64,000 nt of DNA. It comes from Nostocoides sp. Its GTDB lineage: Bacteria; Actinomycetota; Actinomycetes; Actinomycetales; Dermatophilaceae. Location of the stretch: NCBI GenBank assembly GCA_016716625.1, contig JADJVJ010000001.1, forward strand, positions 868,001 through 932,000, in the 5' to 3' direction. Numbering within the stretch: the first letter of the stretch is position 1; the number at the start of each line of letters is the position of its first letter. The notes beneath the pieces were generated by a model, which did not search any database, was not told the origin of the DNA, and saw nothing but the letters and a program-made list of their open reading frames with translations. This document shows positions 1-8,888 of the stretch, piece after piece. The position numbers and the translations under genes are program-made.

Positions 1-1
1 G

Positions 2-340
2 GTCACCGAGGACCTCGCCGCCAACCCGGACGCCAACGTCATCGCGCTCTGGCACCGCCCGCGCTGGTCCTCCGGCAAGCACGGTGACAACGCCAACGTC
101 CAGCCGTTCGTCGACGCCTTCGCGGGTCGTGCCGAGATGTTCATCTGGGGTCACGACCACGACTTCGAACGGGGCTACACCGACGGTTCCTCCTGGTTCG
201 TTGTCGGTACCGGCGGTCAGGGTGATGGTGAGCTCACCGCCGCCACGGCCGGCTCCCGTCGGTTCCGGGCCACTCCCGGGGTGTTGCGGCTCGAACTGAC
301 CGACGTGAGCTGGACCGCCCGCTTCGTCGCCGTCCCCTGA
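2..340 (+). CDS. Metallophosphoesterase, C-terminal part (5' end outside window)
   Basis: Only the last 112 codons are present; the frame is already open at base 2. The visible part has an HRPRWSSG stretch and then GHDHDFERG, the late metal-binding block (GH-D/N-H) of calcineurin-like phosphoesterases of the purple acid phosphatase type. A Gly-rich VGTGGQGDGEL stretch follows, as in secreted members of this group that hydrolyse phosphomonoesters. The first metal-binding blocks and any signal peptide lie upstream of the window, so substrate and location cannot be judged. It converges on the aldehyde dehydrogenase gene, with a long palindrome between them. Confidence 0.75.
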   Translation, partial: VTEDLAANPDANVIALWHRPRWSSGKHGDNANVQPFVDAFAGRAEMFIWGHDHDFERGYTDGSSWFVVGTGGQGDGELTAATAGSRRFRATPGVLRLELTDVSWTARFVAVP

Positions 341-372
341 TCCGTCGAACCGGGGGACTTCAGCCAATTCGT

Positions 373-431
373 GCCGGAGATCGGTGAGTATGCCGGAGAA
401 CGTTCTCCGGCAATACTCACCGATCTCCGGC
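373..431. terminator. Near-perfect 59-bp palindrome between convergent genes
   Basis: The arms are 29 and 30 bases with one unpaired base and almost no loop; the centre reads AACGTT. It lies 32 bases after the metallophosphoesterase stop and 21 bases before the aldehyde dehydrogenase stop, so a two-way terminator is the simplest reading. There is no T run on either side, which is unusual for a Rho-independent terminator. The left arm holds one copy of the frequent heptamer GTATGCC. Confidence 0.6.
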
Positions 432-452
432 ATCAGGCGCAGACAAGCCTGT

Positions 453-1994
453 TCAGACCTCGAAGTTCACACCTTGGGCGAGGGGGAGCTTGCCGCTGTA
501 GTTCACCGTGTTCGTCGCGCGGCGCATGTAGGCCTTCCACGCGTCCGAACCCGACTCGCGGCCGCCTCCGGTCTCCTTCTCCCCACCGAACGCACCACCG
601 ATCTCGGCTCCGGAGGTCCCGATGTTCACATTGACGATGCCGCAGTCGGAGCCGCTGGCCGCGCAGAACGCCTCGGCTTCGGCCTGGTCCTGCGTGAAGA
701 TCGACGAGGAAAGTCCTTGGGCGACCGCATTGTTGAGCGCGATGGCCTCGTCGAGGTCGCGATAGGCCAGGACGTAGAGGATGGGCGCGAACGTCTCCTC
801 CAGCGCCACCCCGCTCTGTTCCGGGAGCCGCACCAGCGCGGGCCGGACATAGAACGCCTCGGCCCCGACGTCCGCGAGTTCGCGTTTACCGCCGGCGACC
901 AGGGTTCCGCCTTGGGCGACCGCGGCCTCGAGCGCCCCTCGGAAGGCGGCATACGAACCGGCGTTGACTAAGGGACCCACCAGGGTGCCGTCGGCGAGGG
1001 GGTTGCCCACCGGGAGCCGACCGTATGCCGTGGCCACCCGTTCGAGGACCTCCTCGAGGATCGACTCGTGGACGATGAGCCGGCGCAGGCTCGTGCAGCG
1101 CTGCCCGGCGGTGCCGGCCGCCGCGAAGACGACCCCACGGGTGACCAGGTCGAGGTCGGCGGACGGGGTGACGATGGCGGCGTTGTTGCCGCCGAGTTCG
1201 AGCAGGGAGCGTCCGAAACGGGCCGCGACCCGGGGTCCGACCGCCCGGCCCATCCGGGTCGAGCCGGTCGCGGAGAGCAGCGCGACCCGCGGATCGTCGC
1301 AGAGAGCGGCGCCCACGCCGCCGTCGCCGAGGACGAGGGCGGCAACCTGCGGATCGTGCCCGGCCTCGGCGAGCGCCCTGCGGAGCAGGGTCACCGAAGC
1401 GAGTGCGCTCAGCGGCGCCTGCTCCGAGGGTTTCCACACCACGGCATCGCCGCAGGCCAGGGCAACCGCGGCGTTCCACGCCCACACCGCCACCGGGAAG
1501 TTGAACGCCGAGATGACTCCGACCACCCCCAGCGGGTGCCAGGTCTCGGCCAGCCGGTGCCCGGGCCGCTCGGAGGGCATCGTCCGGCCGAAGAGCTGCC
1601 GGGAGAGGCCGACCGCGTAGTCGCAGATGTCGATCATCTCCTGGACCTCGCCCGCGGCCTCGGTGGGGATCTTGCCCGCCTCGATGGTGACGAGTTCGGC
1701 AAGGTCGCTCTTGTGGGTCGTGAGGAGTTCCCCGAGTCTCTTGACGACGGCGCCGCGAGCCGGGGCCGGAACCTCCCGCCAGCTGAGCCAGGCGGTGTGC
1801 GCGCGCGCCACGACCTCGGCGACCTCGGCCGTCGAGGCCCACCGTACCGAGGAGACGATCGCTCCGTTGAGTGGGGAGGTCGCCTGGTCGGACCCGGCCA
1901 CCGCGGACGCGTCGACGCCCATGGCGGTTAGCGCGGTGGTGACGCGGTCCTGCAGGTCGGTTGCCGTGGGCAGAGTCGTGCGCTCCGTGGTCAT
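453..1994 (-). CDS. amaB: ALDH7-family aldehyde dehydrogenase, probable alpha-aminoadipate semialdehyde dehydrogenase
   Basis: A 513-residue NAD-dependent aldehyde dehydrogenase of the antiquitin (ALDH7/AmaB) group. Visible blocks are FNFPVAVWAWN for cofactor binding, general base E266 in LELGGNN, catalytic C300 in GQRCTS, and the family-typical C-terminal GGAFGGEKETGGGRESGS. AmaB-type enzymes oxidise alpha-aminoadipate semialdehyde to 2-aminoadipate in lysine and pipecolate breakdown. The ATG at 1994 is preferred over an upstream in-frame start because it follows a GAGG box and avoids running into the upstream gene, which ends 13 bases before. It is the last gene of a three-gene operon. The substrate is inferred from family and neighbours. 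Confidence 0.8.
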   Translation of the reverse strand: MTTERTTLPTATDLQDRVTTALTAMGVDASAVAGSDQATSPLNGAIVSSVRWASTAEVAEVVARAHTAWLSWREVPAPARGAVVKRLGELLTTHKSDLAELVTIEAGKIPTEAAGEVQEMIDICDYAVGLSRQLFGRTMPSERPGHRLAETWHPLGVVGVISAFNFPVAVWAWNAAVALACGDAVVWKPSEQAPLSALASVTLLRRALAEAGHDPQVAALVLGDGGVGAALCDDPRVALLSATGSTRMGRAVGPRVAARFGRSLLELGGNNAAIVTPSADLDLVTRGVVFAAAGTAGQRCTSLRRLIVHESILEEVLERVATAYGRLPVGNPLADGTLVGPLVNAGSYAAFRGALEAAVAQGGTLVAGGKRELADVGAEAFYVRPALVRLPEQSGVALEETFAPILYVLAYRDLDEAIALNNAVAQGLSSSIFTQDQAEAEAFCAASGSDCGIVNVNIGTSGAEIGGAFGGEKETGGGRESGSDAWKAYMRRATNTVNYSGKLPLAQGVNFEV

Positions 1995-2007
1995 GGGGGT
2001 GAGCCTC

Positions 2008-3165
2008 TCAGACGATGTTCTTCTCGGGAACGGTGGCCTCGGCGAACCGCCGGAGGTCAAGGGCGCTCACGTCGAGCGGGGGTCGGCGACCGGTGATGAG
2101 GGCCGCCATACACTCGCCGAGCGCGGGACCCATGAGGAAGCCGTGGCCGCTGAACCCCGCGCACACCCAGAGCCCCTCGACCCCGGGGACGGTGCCGACG
2201 AGGCCATTGTGATCCGGAGTCACTTCATAGAGTCCGGCCCAGCCGGAGGCGAGCCCGACCTCCCGGAGCCCGGGCGCCCGGAGCTGCACCACCTCGGCGA
2301 GGGCCCCGAGCCAGGCGTCGTCCCGGTCCAGCTTGAACCCGAAACTCTCCTCGGGGTCGGACATGCCGAGCAAGAGCCCCAGACCCTCGCGGTGGGCATA
2401 GAACGTCGTCGAGAAGTCGATCGTCATAGGGGAGTGCGTGGGCAGCCCCGGGACTGGTTCGGTGACGAGGATCTGGCGTCGCAGCGGCTGCACCGGCAAC
2501 TCGACCCCGAAGAGTTCGCCGACGACCCCGGTCCACGCGCCCGTGGCCAGGACGACAGTGTCGGTCTCGATCCGGCCGGCCTGGGTGAGCACGGCGCGCA
2601 CCGCTCCGTCGACAACCTCCGCCGATGTCACGGCGCACCCGGTGAGTACCTGGACCCCGGCCCGCCGCGCGGCCCCGGCGTAGCCCAGGACCACCGATTC
2701 CGGGGTGCAGTGACCGTCGGTCGGTGAGTAGGCCCCGGCGAGCACCCCCTCGGTCGAGAAGTATGGCGTGAGCGCACCGGCCTGCGCCGGGCTCACCATC
2801 CGCGAGGGCACCCCGAGCGAGTTCTGCAGGGCAATCGAGCGCTCGAAGTCGGCGACGTCCTCAGGGTCGTCGAGCAGGAAGAGGTAGCCGACCCGGTGCA
2901 GGTCGATCTCTTGACCGAACCGGCTCGGGAAGTCGGCGAAGGTCTCCAGGGAGCGGGCCCCGAGGAGGATGTTCGTCTCGTCGCTGAACATGGCCCGCAC
3001 CCCGCCAGCGGCCTTGGACGTCGACCCCGATCCCAGGGCGTCGGACTCGCAGAGGACCACCCTGCCGACGCCGGCTCGGGCAAGTTCGTAGGCGGTGGCC
3101 AGGCCGATGATCCCGCCGCCGAGGACGACGACGTCGGCTGTTGCCGGCGCCGGGGTACGGGTCAT
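2008..3165 (-). CDS. FAD-dependent amine/amino acid oxidase (DAO family)
   Basis: A 385-residue flavoprotein with an N-terminal dinucleotide fold (GGGIIG at residues 16-21, acidic E about 20 residues later) and a DAO-type C-terminal end with GLWVCAGFSGHGFLMGPALGE, as in sarcosine oxidase, glycine oxidase and L-pipecolate oxidase (AmaA). These oxidise secondary or primary amines to imines. Its ATG shares one base with the stop of the E1 gene (TGATG), which implies translational coupling. Placed directly before an AmaB-like dehydrogenase, it could be the pipecolate oxidase that supplies the semialdehyde. Proline or sarcosine-like substrates are alternatives, and nothing in the sequence decides. 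Confidence 0.75.
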   Translation of the reverse strand: MTRTPAPATADVVVLGGGIIGLATAYELARAGVGRVVLCESDALGSGSTSKAAGGVRAMFSDETNILLGARSLETFADFPSRFGQEIDLHRVGYLFLLDDPEDVADFERSIALQNSLGVPSRMVSPAQAGALTPYFSTEGVLAGAYSPTDGHCTPESVVLGYAGAARRAGVQVLTGCAVTSAEVVDGAVRAVLTQAGRIETDTVVLATGAWTGVVGELFGVELPVQPLRRQILVTEPVPGLPTHSPMTIDFSTTFYAHREGLGLLLGMSDPEESFGFKLDRDDAWLGALAEVVQLRAPGLREVGLASGWAGLYEVTPDHNGLVGTVPGVEGLWVCAGFSGHGFLMGPALGECMAALITGRRPPLDVSALDLRRFAEATVPEKNIV

Positions 3166-5375
3166 CACGACTCCTCGGCAGCGAAGGCCTGGGCGATGTC
3201 GTCCTCGGAGAGCAGGACCGTGGCGGCCGCGGGTCCGAGCGGGATCACCGAGTCCGCGCTGGTCACCCGGCTGAGCCGGCCCCGCCACCCGGCATCGACC
3301 AAGGCGGTGATGACCCCCTCGGAGACCCCGGCGGCGGCTCGGGTCTCGTCGACCACGACGATCCGGTCATAGTGGGCCGCCTCGGCACGCAGTTCTCGCG
3401 CCGGGATGGGGACCACCCAGCGCAGGTCGAGGACATCGACCCCGGCGATGCCGTGGTGGGCCAGGGCTCGCTGCGTCATCCCGACCCCGTTGCCGAAGGT
3501 GACGGCCAGGCTGTGGCCCCGCGATTGGCCCGCCCGGTGCACCCGGACCTCCCCGATCCGGGGCGTGGTCCGGGCCCAAGACCCGGGCGGGGCATACCGC
3601 GCGAGCCGAAGCCCGTCGCCGTCGGCATACAGGTCACGGGAGTGGTAAAGCGCGATCGGCTCCAGGAGCACCCCGACGGTGCCCTCGCCGCGCGCCGCCC
3701 CGGCGAGGGCCCGGAGCAGCCCGGGGGCCTCGGCCGCGCTTGCGGGCACCGCGACGACGAGGCCCGGGATGTCGCGGAGGACCGCGAGGGCGTTGTCGTT
3801 GTGGAAGTGCCCGCCAAAGCCGCGCTGGTAGGCCAGGCCCTGGACCCGGACAACGAGGCCGTTGCGGTAGCGGCCATCGGAGAAGAAGGCCAAGGTGGCG
3901 GCCTCGCCCCGCAGCTGGTCCTCGGCGTTGTGCAGGTAGGCGAGGTATTGGATCTCCGGCACCGGGAGAAAGCCGGCCAGCGCGGCCCCGAGCGCGGTGC
4001 CGAGGACCGAGGTCTCGTCGAGCAGGGTGTCGAAGACCCGCAGCCGTCCGAACCGGCGTTGCAGACCCCGGGTCACCCCGTAGACCCCGCCCTTGGCTCC
4101 GACGTCCTCGCCGAAGACGAGGGCCCCGTCGTCGGCGGCGAGCAGGTCTGTCAGGGCCGCCCCGAGCGAGAGGGACAGGGTGAGCGGCCCGGCCTCCTCG
4201 GGCAGAGTGCCACCGTGTGCGCGGCGCCGAGCCTGCGCATCGGCCGCCCGGACGGCAGACGGGGACCCTGCCGCGGCGTCGAGACGGGTGAGCGGCGCCA
4301 TGACCTCAGCGGCGCTGGCGAGTCGTCGCACGGGCCGCAGCGCCACGGCGGTCCGGGCCACCTCGGCGCGGGCCTCCTCATAGAGGTCGAGCACCTCCGC
4401 CGGGGTGCACACGCCCTGCGCGACCAGGGCCCGCGCCGTACCCAGCAGCGGGTCGCGCGGCAGGTCGTCGGCGATCTCGGCCGGGGAGCGATAAGCCATC
4501 TCGGCATCGCTGCCGGCGTGCCCGAGGTAGCGCACCGTGCGCAGGTGGAGCACCGCCGGGCGCCGGTTCGCTCGCACCCAGGAGGTGACCTCCCGGGCGG
4601 CCGCGAGCGTGCCCAGGGCGTCGCTTCCGTCCGCGCAGGCGTACCGCAGCCCTGGGGTGGCGCGCAGCCTGGACGCGGTCCAGCCACTCGGGGTGCGCAC
4701 GCTGATCCCGATGCCGTTGTCCTCGACGACGAGCAGCAACGGCAGCGGCAGCCCCTGGTGGACGGTGTGCCCCGCGGTGTTGAGCGCGGCCGCGGCGCTG
4801 GCGTGGTTGAGCGAGGCGTCCCCGAGGCTCGCGAGCACGATCGCGTCGTTCGGGTATGGCGTCGCGCGGCCGAGTCGGCGTGCCCGCTCCAGCGCGAAGG
4901 CGAGCCCGACGGCGCGGGGGAGGTGCGAGGCGATCGTCGAGGTCTGCGGGATGATCCCGGCCTCACGGCGACCGAACACCTTGTGCCGGCCCCCGCTGAT
5001 GGGGTCCTCGGTGCTGCACATGAGGCTGGCCAGGATGTCACAGACCGGGTCGAATCCGGCGGCCGCCACCCGGGCGCAGTAGAGCGCACCGGAGCGGTAA
5101 TGGAGCAGCGCCGGGTCACCGACCCCGGTCACCAGCCCGAGGGCAGCGTTGGACTCGTGGCCGGATGAGGCGATCGTGTAGAAGCCCTCACCCTGCGCTT
5201 GGAGGACCCGGGCGGCGAGGTCGAGGTGGCGGGAGCGGAACTGCGCGACGGCATACGCGAGGAGCAGGGGGTGGGCCGCCCTGGCGGAGGCCGGCCCGCC
5301 GGGTCGCTGCGCCGGGGTCGGGTCGAGCTCGCTCAGGGCGCGCAGGAAGTGCCCGTCGAGGTCGAGCGTGCTCAC
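3165..5375 (-). CDS. 2-oxoacid dehydrogenase E1, fused alpha and beta subunits
   Basis: A 736-residue fusion. The first half is an E1-alpha module with the thiamine-diphosphate/Mg motif running from GDAS (185-188) to EDN (218-220). The second half, from about residue 405, is an E1-beta module with GEDVGAKGGVYGVT, RVFDTLLDET and PEIQYLAYLHNAEDQ. Such enzymes decarboxylate a 2-oxo acid and pass the acyl group to a lipoyl E2, but no E2 or E3 lies nearby. The start is the GTG at 5375; a GGAGG abuts it with no spacer, so the exact start is uncertain. First gene of the leftward operon, divergent from gatC. 2-Oxoadipate is a context-based guess; branched-chain 2-oxo acids are the alternative. Confidence 0.8.
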   Translation of the reverse strand: MSTLDLDGHFLRALSELDPTPAQRPGGPASARAAHPLLLAYAVAQFRSRHLDLAARVLQAQGEGFYTIASSGHESNAALGLVTGVGDPALLHYRSGALYCARVAAAGFDPVCDILASLMCSTEDPISGGRHKVFGRREAGIIPQTSTIASHLPRAVGLAFALERARRLGRATPYPNDAIVLASLGDASLNHASAAAALNTAGHTVHQGLPLPLLLVVEDNGIGISVRTPSGWTASRLRATPGLRYACADGSDALGTLAAAREVTSWVRANRRPAVLHLRTVRYLGHAGSDAEMAYRSPAEIADDLPRDPLLGTARALVAQGVCTPAEVLDLYEEARAEVARTAVALRPVRRLASAAEVMAPLTRLDAAAGSPSAVRAADAQARRRAHGGTLPEEAGPLTLSLSLGAALTDLLAADDGALVFGEDVGAKGGVYGVTRGLQRRFGRLRVFDTLLDETSVLGTALGAALAGFLPVPEIQYLAYLHNAEDQLRGEAATLAFFSDGRYRNGLVVRVQGLAYQRGFGGHFHNDNALAVLRDIPGLVVAVPASAAEAPGLLRALAGAARGEGTVGVLLEPIALYHSRDLYADGDGLRLARYAPPGSWARTTPRIGEVRVHRAGQSRGHSLAVTFGNGVGMTQRALAHHGIAGVDVLDLRWVVPIPARELRAEAAHYDRIVVVDETRAAAGVSEGVITALVDAGWRGRLSRVTSADSVIPLGPAAATVLLSEDDIAQAFAAEES

Positions 5376-5445
5376 CCTCCGTATCCAACCACTCCGGGCG
5401 CCGTGGCGACCGAGCGGGTCTGGCGGTCCTCTTAGACTGGACCCC

Positions 5446-5742
5446 ATGTCCGAACTGAGCCGCGACGCCGTCGCGCACCTTGCGGGGCTGGCCCGCATCG
5501 ACCTCGCCGACGCCGAACTCGACCGGATGGTCGGCGAGCTCGCCGTCATCCTCGAGGCGGTCGCGACGGTCCAGCAGGCACCGATCGGGGACGTGCCCGC
5601 GATGAGCCACCCGCTGCCCCTGGTCAACGTGACCCGTCCGGACGTGGTTCGCCCCTGCCTGCCCGCCGAGGATGCCCTCGCCGGCGCTCCCGAGGCGGAG
5701 GAGGGTCGCTTCTCCGTGCCCCGCATCCTCTCCGACGACTGA
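5446..5742 (+). CDS. gatC: Aspartyl/glutamyl-tRNA amidotransferase subunit C
   Basis: A 98-residue protein of normal GatC length, with the N-terminal AVAHLAGLARIDL helix and the C-terminal RPDVV and GRFSVPRIL blocks that wrap around GatA. It stabilises the GatCAB complex that amidates Glu-tRNA(Gln), and Asp-tRNA(Asn) where needed. A TAGACT box at 5433-5438 stands 7 bases before the ATG with no ribosome binding site between, so the transcript is probably leaderless. gatA follows after 10 bases. The 70-bp gap upstream is shared with the divergent E1 gene. Confidence 0.95.
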   Translation: MSELSRDAVAHLAGLARIDLADAELDRMVGELAVILEAVATVQQAPIGDVPAMSHPLPLVNVTRPDVVRPCLPAEDALAGAPEAEEGRFSVPRILSDD

Positions 5743-5752
5743 AGGCGTGACC

Positions 5753-7291
5753 GTGACCACCGATCTCACCCGCTCGACCGCCGCCGAGTTGGCCGACCTG
5801 CTGACCCGCCGGGAGGTGTCCGCCCGCGAGGTCACCCAGGCGCATCTCGACCGGACCCGGGCCGTCGACGGCCCGGTGCACGCCTACCTCCATGTCGACG
5901 AGGAGGGTGCGCTGGCGGCGGCCGCGGACATCGACGCCCGCCGGGCCGGCGGCGAGGAGCTGCACGCGCTCGCCGGCGTCCCCATCGCCGTCAAGGACGT
6001 CGTGGTGACCAAGGGGCTCCCGACGACCGCCGGCAGCCGCATCCTGCAGGGCTGGGTCCCGCCGTACGACGCGACCCTGGTCACCCGCCTGCGGGCCGCG
6101 GGCATGCCGATCCTCGGCAAGACGAACATGGACGAGTTCGCCATGGGGTCCTCGACCGAGCACAGCGCCTACGGTCCGACCCGCAACCCGTGGGACCTCG
6201 GCCGCATCCCGGGCGGTTCCGGTGGCGGCTCCGCGGCGGCCATCGCTTCCTTCCAGGCTCCGCTGGCCATCGGGACCGACACCGGCGGCTCGATCCGTCA
6301 GCCGGCCGCGGTGACCGGCACCGTCGGCACCAAGCCGACCTACGGCGGGGTGTCCCGCTATGGCCTCATCGCCATGGCCTCCTCCCTCGACCAGGCCGGA
6401 CCGTGCACTCGCACCGTCTTGGACGCCGCCCTGCTGCACGAGGTCATCGGCGGACATGACGTCATGGACTCGACCTCGCTCACCGCGCCGGTGCCCGCTG
6501 TCGTGGCGGCGGCCCGCCGTGCCGAGGTCACCGGCCTGCGGATCGGGATCGTCCGCGAACTCACCGGCGAGGGGTTCCAGCCCGGCGTCCAGGCCCGTTT
6601 CGAGGAGGCCGTTGCGCACCTGGTCGATGCCGGGGCCGAGGTCGTCGAGGTCTCCTGTCCCTCGTTCACCTCCGCGCTCGCGGCCTACTACTTGGTCATG
6701 CCGAGCGAGGTGTCCTCCAACCTGGCCAAGTTCGACGCCATGCGCTACGGCCTGCGGGTCTGGCCGGAGGGGGTCGCCGATGCCAGCGCCGAACAGGTCA
6801 TGGCCGCCACTCGAGACGCAGGGTTTGGGGATGAGGTGAAGCGCCGGATCATCCTGGGCACCTACGCCCTCTCCTCGGGCTACTACGACGCCTACTACGG
6901 CTCGGCCCAGAAGGTGCGCACCCTCATCGCCCGCGACTTCGCGGCGGCGTTCGAGGTCGCCGACGTCCTGGTCTCACCGACCTCCCCGACCACGGCCTTC
7001 GCCTTCGGGGAGAAGATGTCCGACCCGCTCTCGATGTACATGCAGGACATCGCCACCATCCCCGCGAACCTCGCCGGGGTGCCCGGGATGTCGGTCCCGA
7101 GCGGTCTCGCCGACGAGGACGGCCTGCCCGTGGGCTTCCAGATCCTCGCCCCCGCCATGGCCGACGAGCGCCTGTATGCCGTGGGCGCGGCCCTCGAGGC
7201 GCGGCTCACCGCCGCGTGGGGCGGGCCGCTGCTCGCCCGAGCTCAGGACCTGACAGCACAGTCGATCGCGCCGACGGAGGCCCTCTCATGA
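5753..7291 (+). CDS. gatA: Aspartyl/glutamyl-tRNA amidotransferase subunit A
   Basis: A 512-residue amidase-signature enzyme that releases ammonia from glutamine for tRNA-bound Glu or Asp. The catalytic triad is visible as K81 (GVPIAVKD), S156 (IPGGSGGGS) and the nucleophile S180 (DTGGSIRQPA). GTG at 5753 is chosen because a GAAGG box lies 7 bases upstream; GTG at 5747 is in frame but sits only 1 base from that box. It follows gatC closely, and its stop overlaps the gatB start by ATGA, so the three genes form one operon. Confidence 0.95.
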   Translation: MTTDLTRSTAAELADLLTRREVSAREVTQAHLDRTRAVDGPVHAYLHVDEEGALAAAADIDARRAGGEELHALAGVPIAVKDVVVTKGLPTTAGSRILQGWVPPYDATLVTRLRAAGMPILGKTNMDEFAMGSSTEHSAYGPTRNPWDLGRIPGGSGGGSAAAIASFQAPLAIGTDTGGSIRQPAAVTGTVGTKPTYGGVSRYGLIAMASSLDQAGPCTRTVLDAALLHEVIGGHDVMDSTSLTAPVPAVVAAARRAEVTGLRIGIVRELTGEGFQPGVQARFEEAVAHLVDAGAEVVEVSCPSFTSALAAYYLVMPSEVSSNLAKFDAMRYGLRVWPEGVADASAEQVMAATRDAGFGDEVKRRIILGTYALSSGYYDAYYGSAQKVRTLIARDFAAAFEVADVLVSPTSPTTAFAFGEKMSDPLSMYMQDIATIPANLAGVPGMSVPSGLADEDGLPVGFQILAPAMADERLYAVGAALEARLTAAWGGPLLARAQDLTAQSIAPTEALS

Positions 7292-8814
7292 CGACGACAG
7301 CCCACGATGCCGTCCTTGGCTGGGAGGCGACGGTCACGGCATACGAGCCGGTCATGGGACTGGAGGTGCACGTCGAGCTCGGCACGGCGACCAAGATGTT
7401 CTGCGGCTGCCCGACCACCTTCGGCGCGCAGCCCAACAGCCAGGTCTGCCCGGTGTGCCTCGGCTTGCCCGGCGCCTTGCCGGTGGTCAACGAGGTCGCG
7501 GTCGAGTCCGCCATCCGGATCGGGCTCGCGCTGAACTGCGAGATCGCGCCGTGGTGCCGGTTCGCGCGGAAGAACTACTTCTATCCGGACATGCCGAAGA
7601 ACTTCCAGACCTCGCAGTACGACGAGCCGATCGCCTTCAACGGGCATCTCGACGTCGATCTCGAGGATGGCAGCGCCTATCGGGTCGAGATCGAGCGGGC
7701 CCACATGGAGGAGGACACCGGCAAGTCCCTGCACGTCGGCGGCGCCACGGGTCGCATCCACGGTGCCACGCACAGCCTGGTCGACTACAACCGGGCCGGG
7801 ATCCCGCTCATCGAGATCGTCACCAAGCCGATGACCGGGGCGGGGGAGCGCGCCCCGGAGATCGCCCGCGCCTATGTCGCCACCCTGCGTGACCTGCTGC
7901 TCGGGCTCGGGGTGTCGGATGTGAAGATGGAGCAGGGCTCGATGCGCTGCGATGTCAACCTTTCGCTCATGCCGCGGGGTTCGGCCGAGTTCGGGACCCG
8001 ATCGGAGACCAAGAACGTCAACTCGCTGCGCTCGGTCGAGCGCGCGGTCCGCTTTGAGATGACCCGGCACGCGGCGATCCTGAGCGCGGGCGGTTCGGTG
8101 GTTCAGGAGACCCGGCATTGGCACGAGGACACCGGCATGACCACGGCCGGTCGGGTGAAGTCGGACGCCGAGGACTACCGCTACTTCCCCGAGCCCGACC
8201 TGGTGCCGTTGGCTCCGCCGGCGGAGGTGGTGGCGGCGCTGCGGGCCAGCCTGCCCGAGCCGCCGGTCGCGCGCCGCAAGCGGCTCCAGGACGCCTGGGG
8301 GTATTCGGATCTGGAGCTGCGCGATGTCGTCAACGCCGGCCTGCTGGACCTGATCGAGCAGACCGTGGCGGCAGGAGCCAGCCCGGCGGCCGCCCGGAAG
8401 TGGTGGTCCGGTGAGATCGCCCGGCGCGCCAACGCCGAGGGCACCGATGTCGCCTCGTATGCCGGGCAGCTCGGGGTCACCCCGGCGCACGTCGCCGAAC
8501 TCGAGGCTCTGGTGACCAGTTCCCGCCTCAACGACTCGATGGCGCGGCAAGCCTGGGAGGGTGTCCTGGATGGTGAGGGCTCACCGACGGCCGTGGCGGA
8601 CGCCCGGGGGCTCCAGCTCGTCGCGGACACCGGCGCGCTCGCGGCCGCCGTCGAGAAGGTCATCGCGGCCAACCCCGAGGTGGCCGAGAAGATCCGTGAC
8701 GGCAAGGTCCAGGCCGTCGGCGCCTTGATCGGTCAGGTCATGAAGGAGATGCGCGGACAGGCCGATGCCGCTGCCGCCCGCGAACTCATCCTGTCCTTGC
8801 TGGGTCAGGCCTGA
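7288..8814 (+). CDS. gatB: Aspartyl/glutamyl-tRNA amidotransferase subunit B
   Basis: A 508-residue GatB that binds the misacylated tRNA and carries out phosphorylation and amide transfer. The N-terminal half shows YEPVMGLEVHVEL, a four-cysteine zinc site (CGC then CPVC) and YFYPDMPKNFQTSQYDEP. The C-terminal end, with MKEMRGQADAAAARELI, is the tRNA-binding YqeY-like tail. Its ATG overlaps the gatA stop by four bases. A strong hairpin ends the operon shortly downstream. With gltX and tRNA-Gln in the same window it completes the indirect Gln-tRNA route. Confidence 0.96.
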   Translation: MTTTAHDAVLGWEATVTAYEPVMGLEVHVELGTATKMFCGCPTTFGAQPNSQVCPVCLGLPGALPVVNEVAVESAIRIGLALNCEIAPWCRFARKNYFYPDMPKNFQTSQYDEPIAFNGHLDVDLEDGSAYRVEIERAHMEEDTGKSLHVGGATGRIHGATHSLVDYNRAGIPLIEIVTKPMTGAGERAPEIARAYVATLRDLLLGLGVSDVKMEQGSMRCDVNLSLMPRGSAEFGTRSETKNVNSLRSVERAVRFEMTRHAAILSAGGSVVQETRHWHEDTGMTTAGRVKSDAEDYRYFPEPDLVPLAPPAEVVAALRASLPEPPVARRKRLQDAWGYSDLELRDVVNAGLLDLIEQTVAAGASPAAARKWWSGEIARRANAEGTDVASYAGQLGVTPAHVAELEALVTSSRLNDSMARQAWEGVLDGEGSPTAVADARGLQLVADTGALAAAVEKVIAANPEVAEKIRDGKVQAVGALIGQVMKEMRGQADAAAARELILSLLGQA

Positions 8815-8840
8815 GCCGCCCGCGCGCGCGAGGCCGCGAC

Positions 8841-8873
8841 GCACTACGCCCGCACCTCATCGGTGCGGGCGTA
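8841..8873. terminator. Two-way terminator hairpin after gatB and the DUF937 gene
   Basis: A perfect 14-bp stem (ACTACGCCCGCACC and its complement) with a TCATC loop. It lies between gatB and the convergent DUF937 gene. No long T run follows in either direction. Confidence 0.7.
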
Positions 8874-8888
8874 GTCGTGTGCGGTGCG

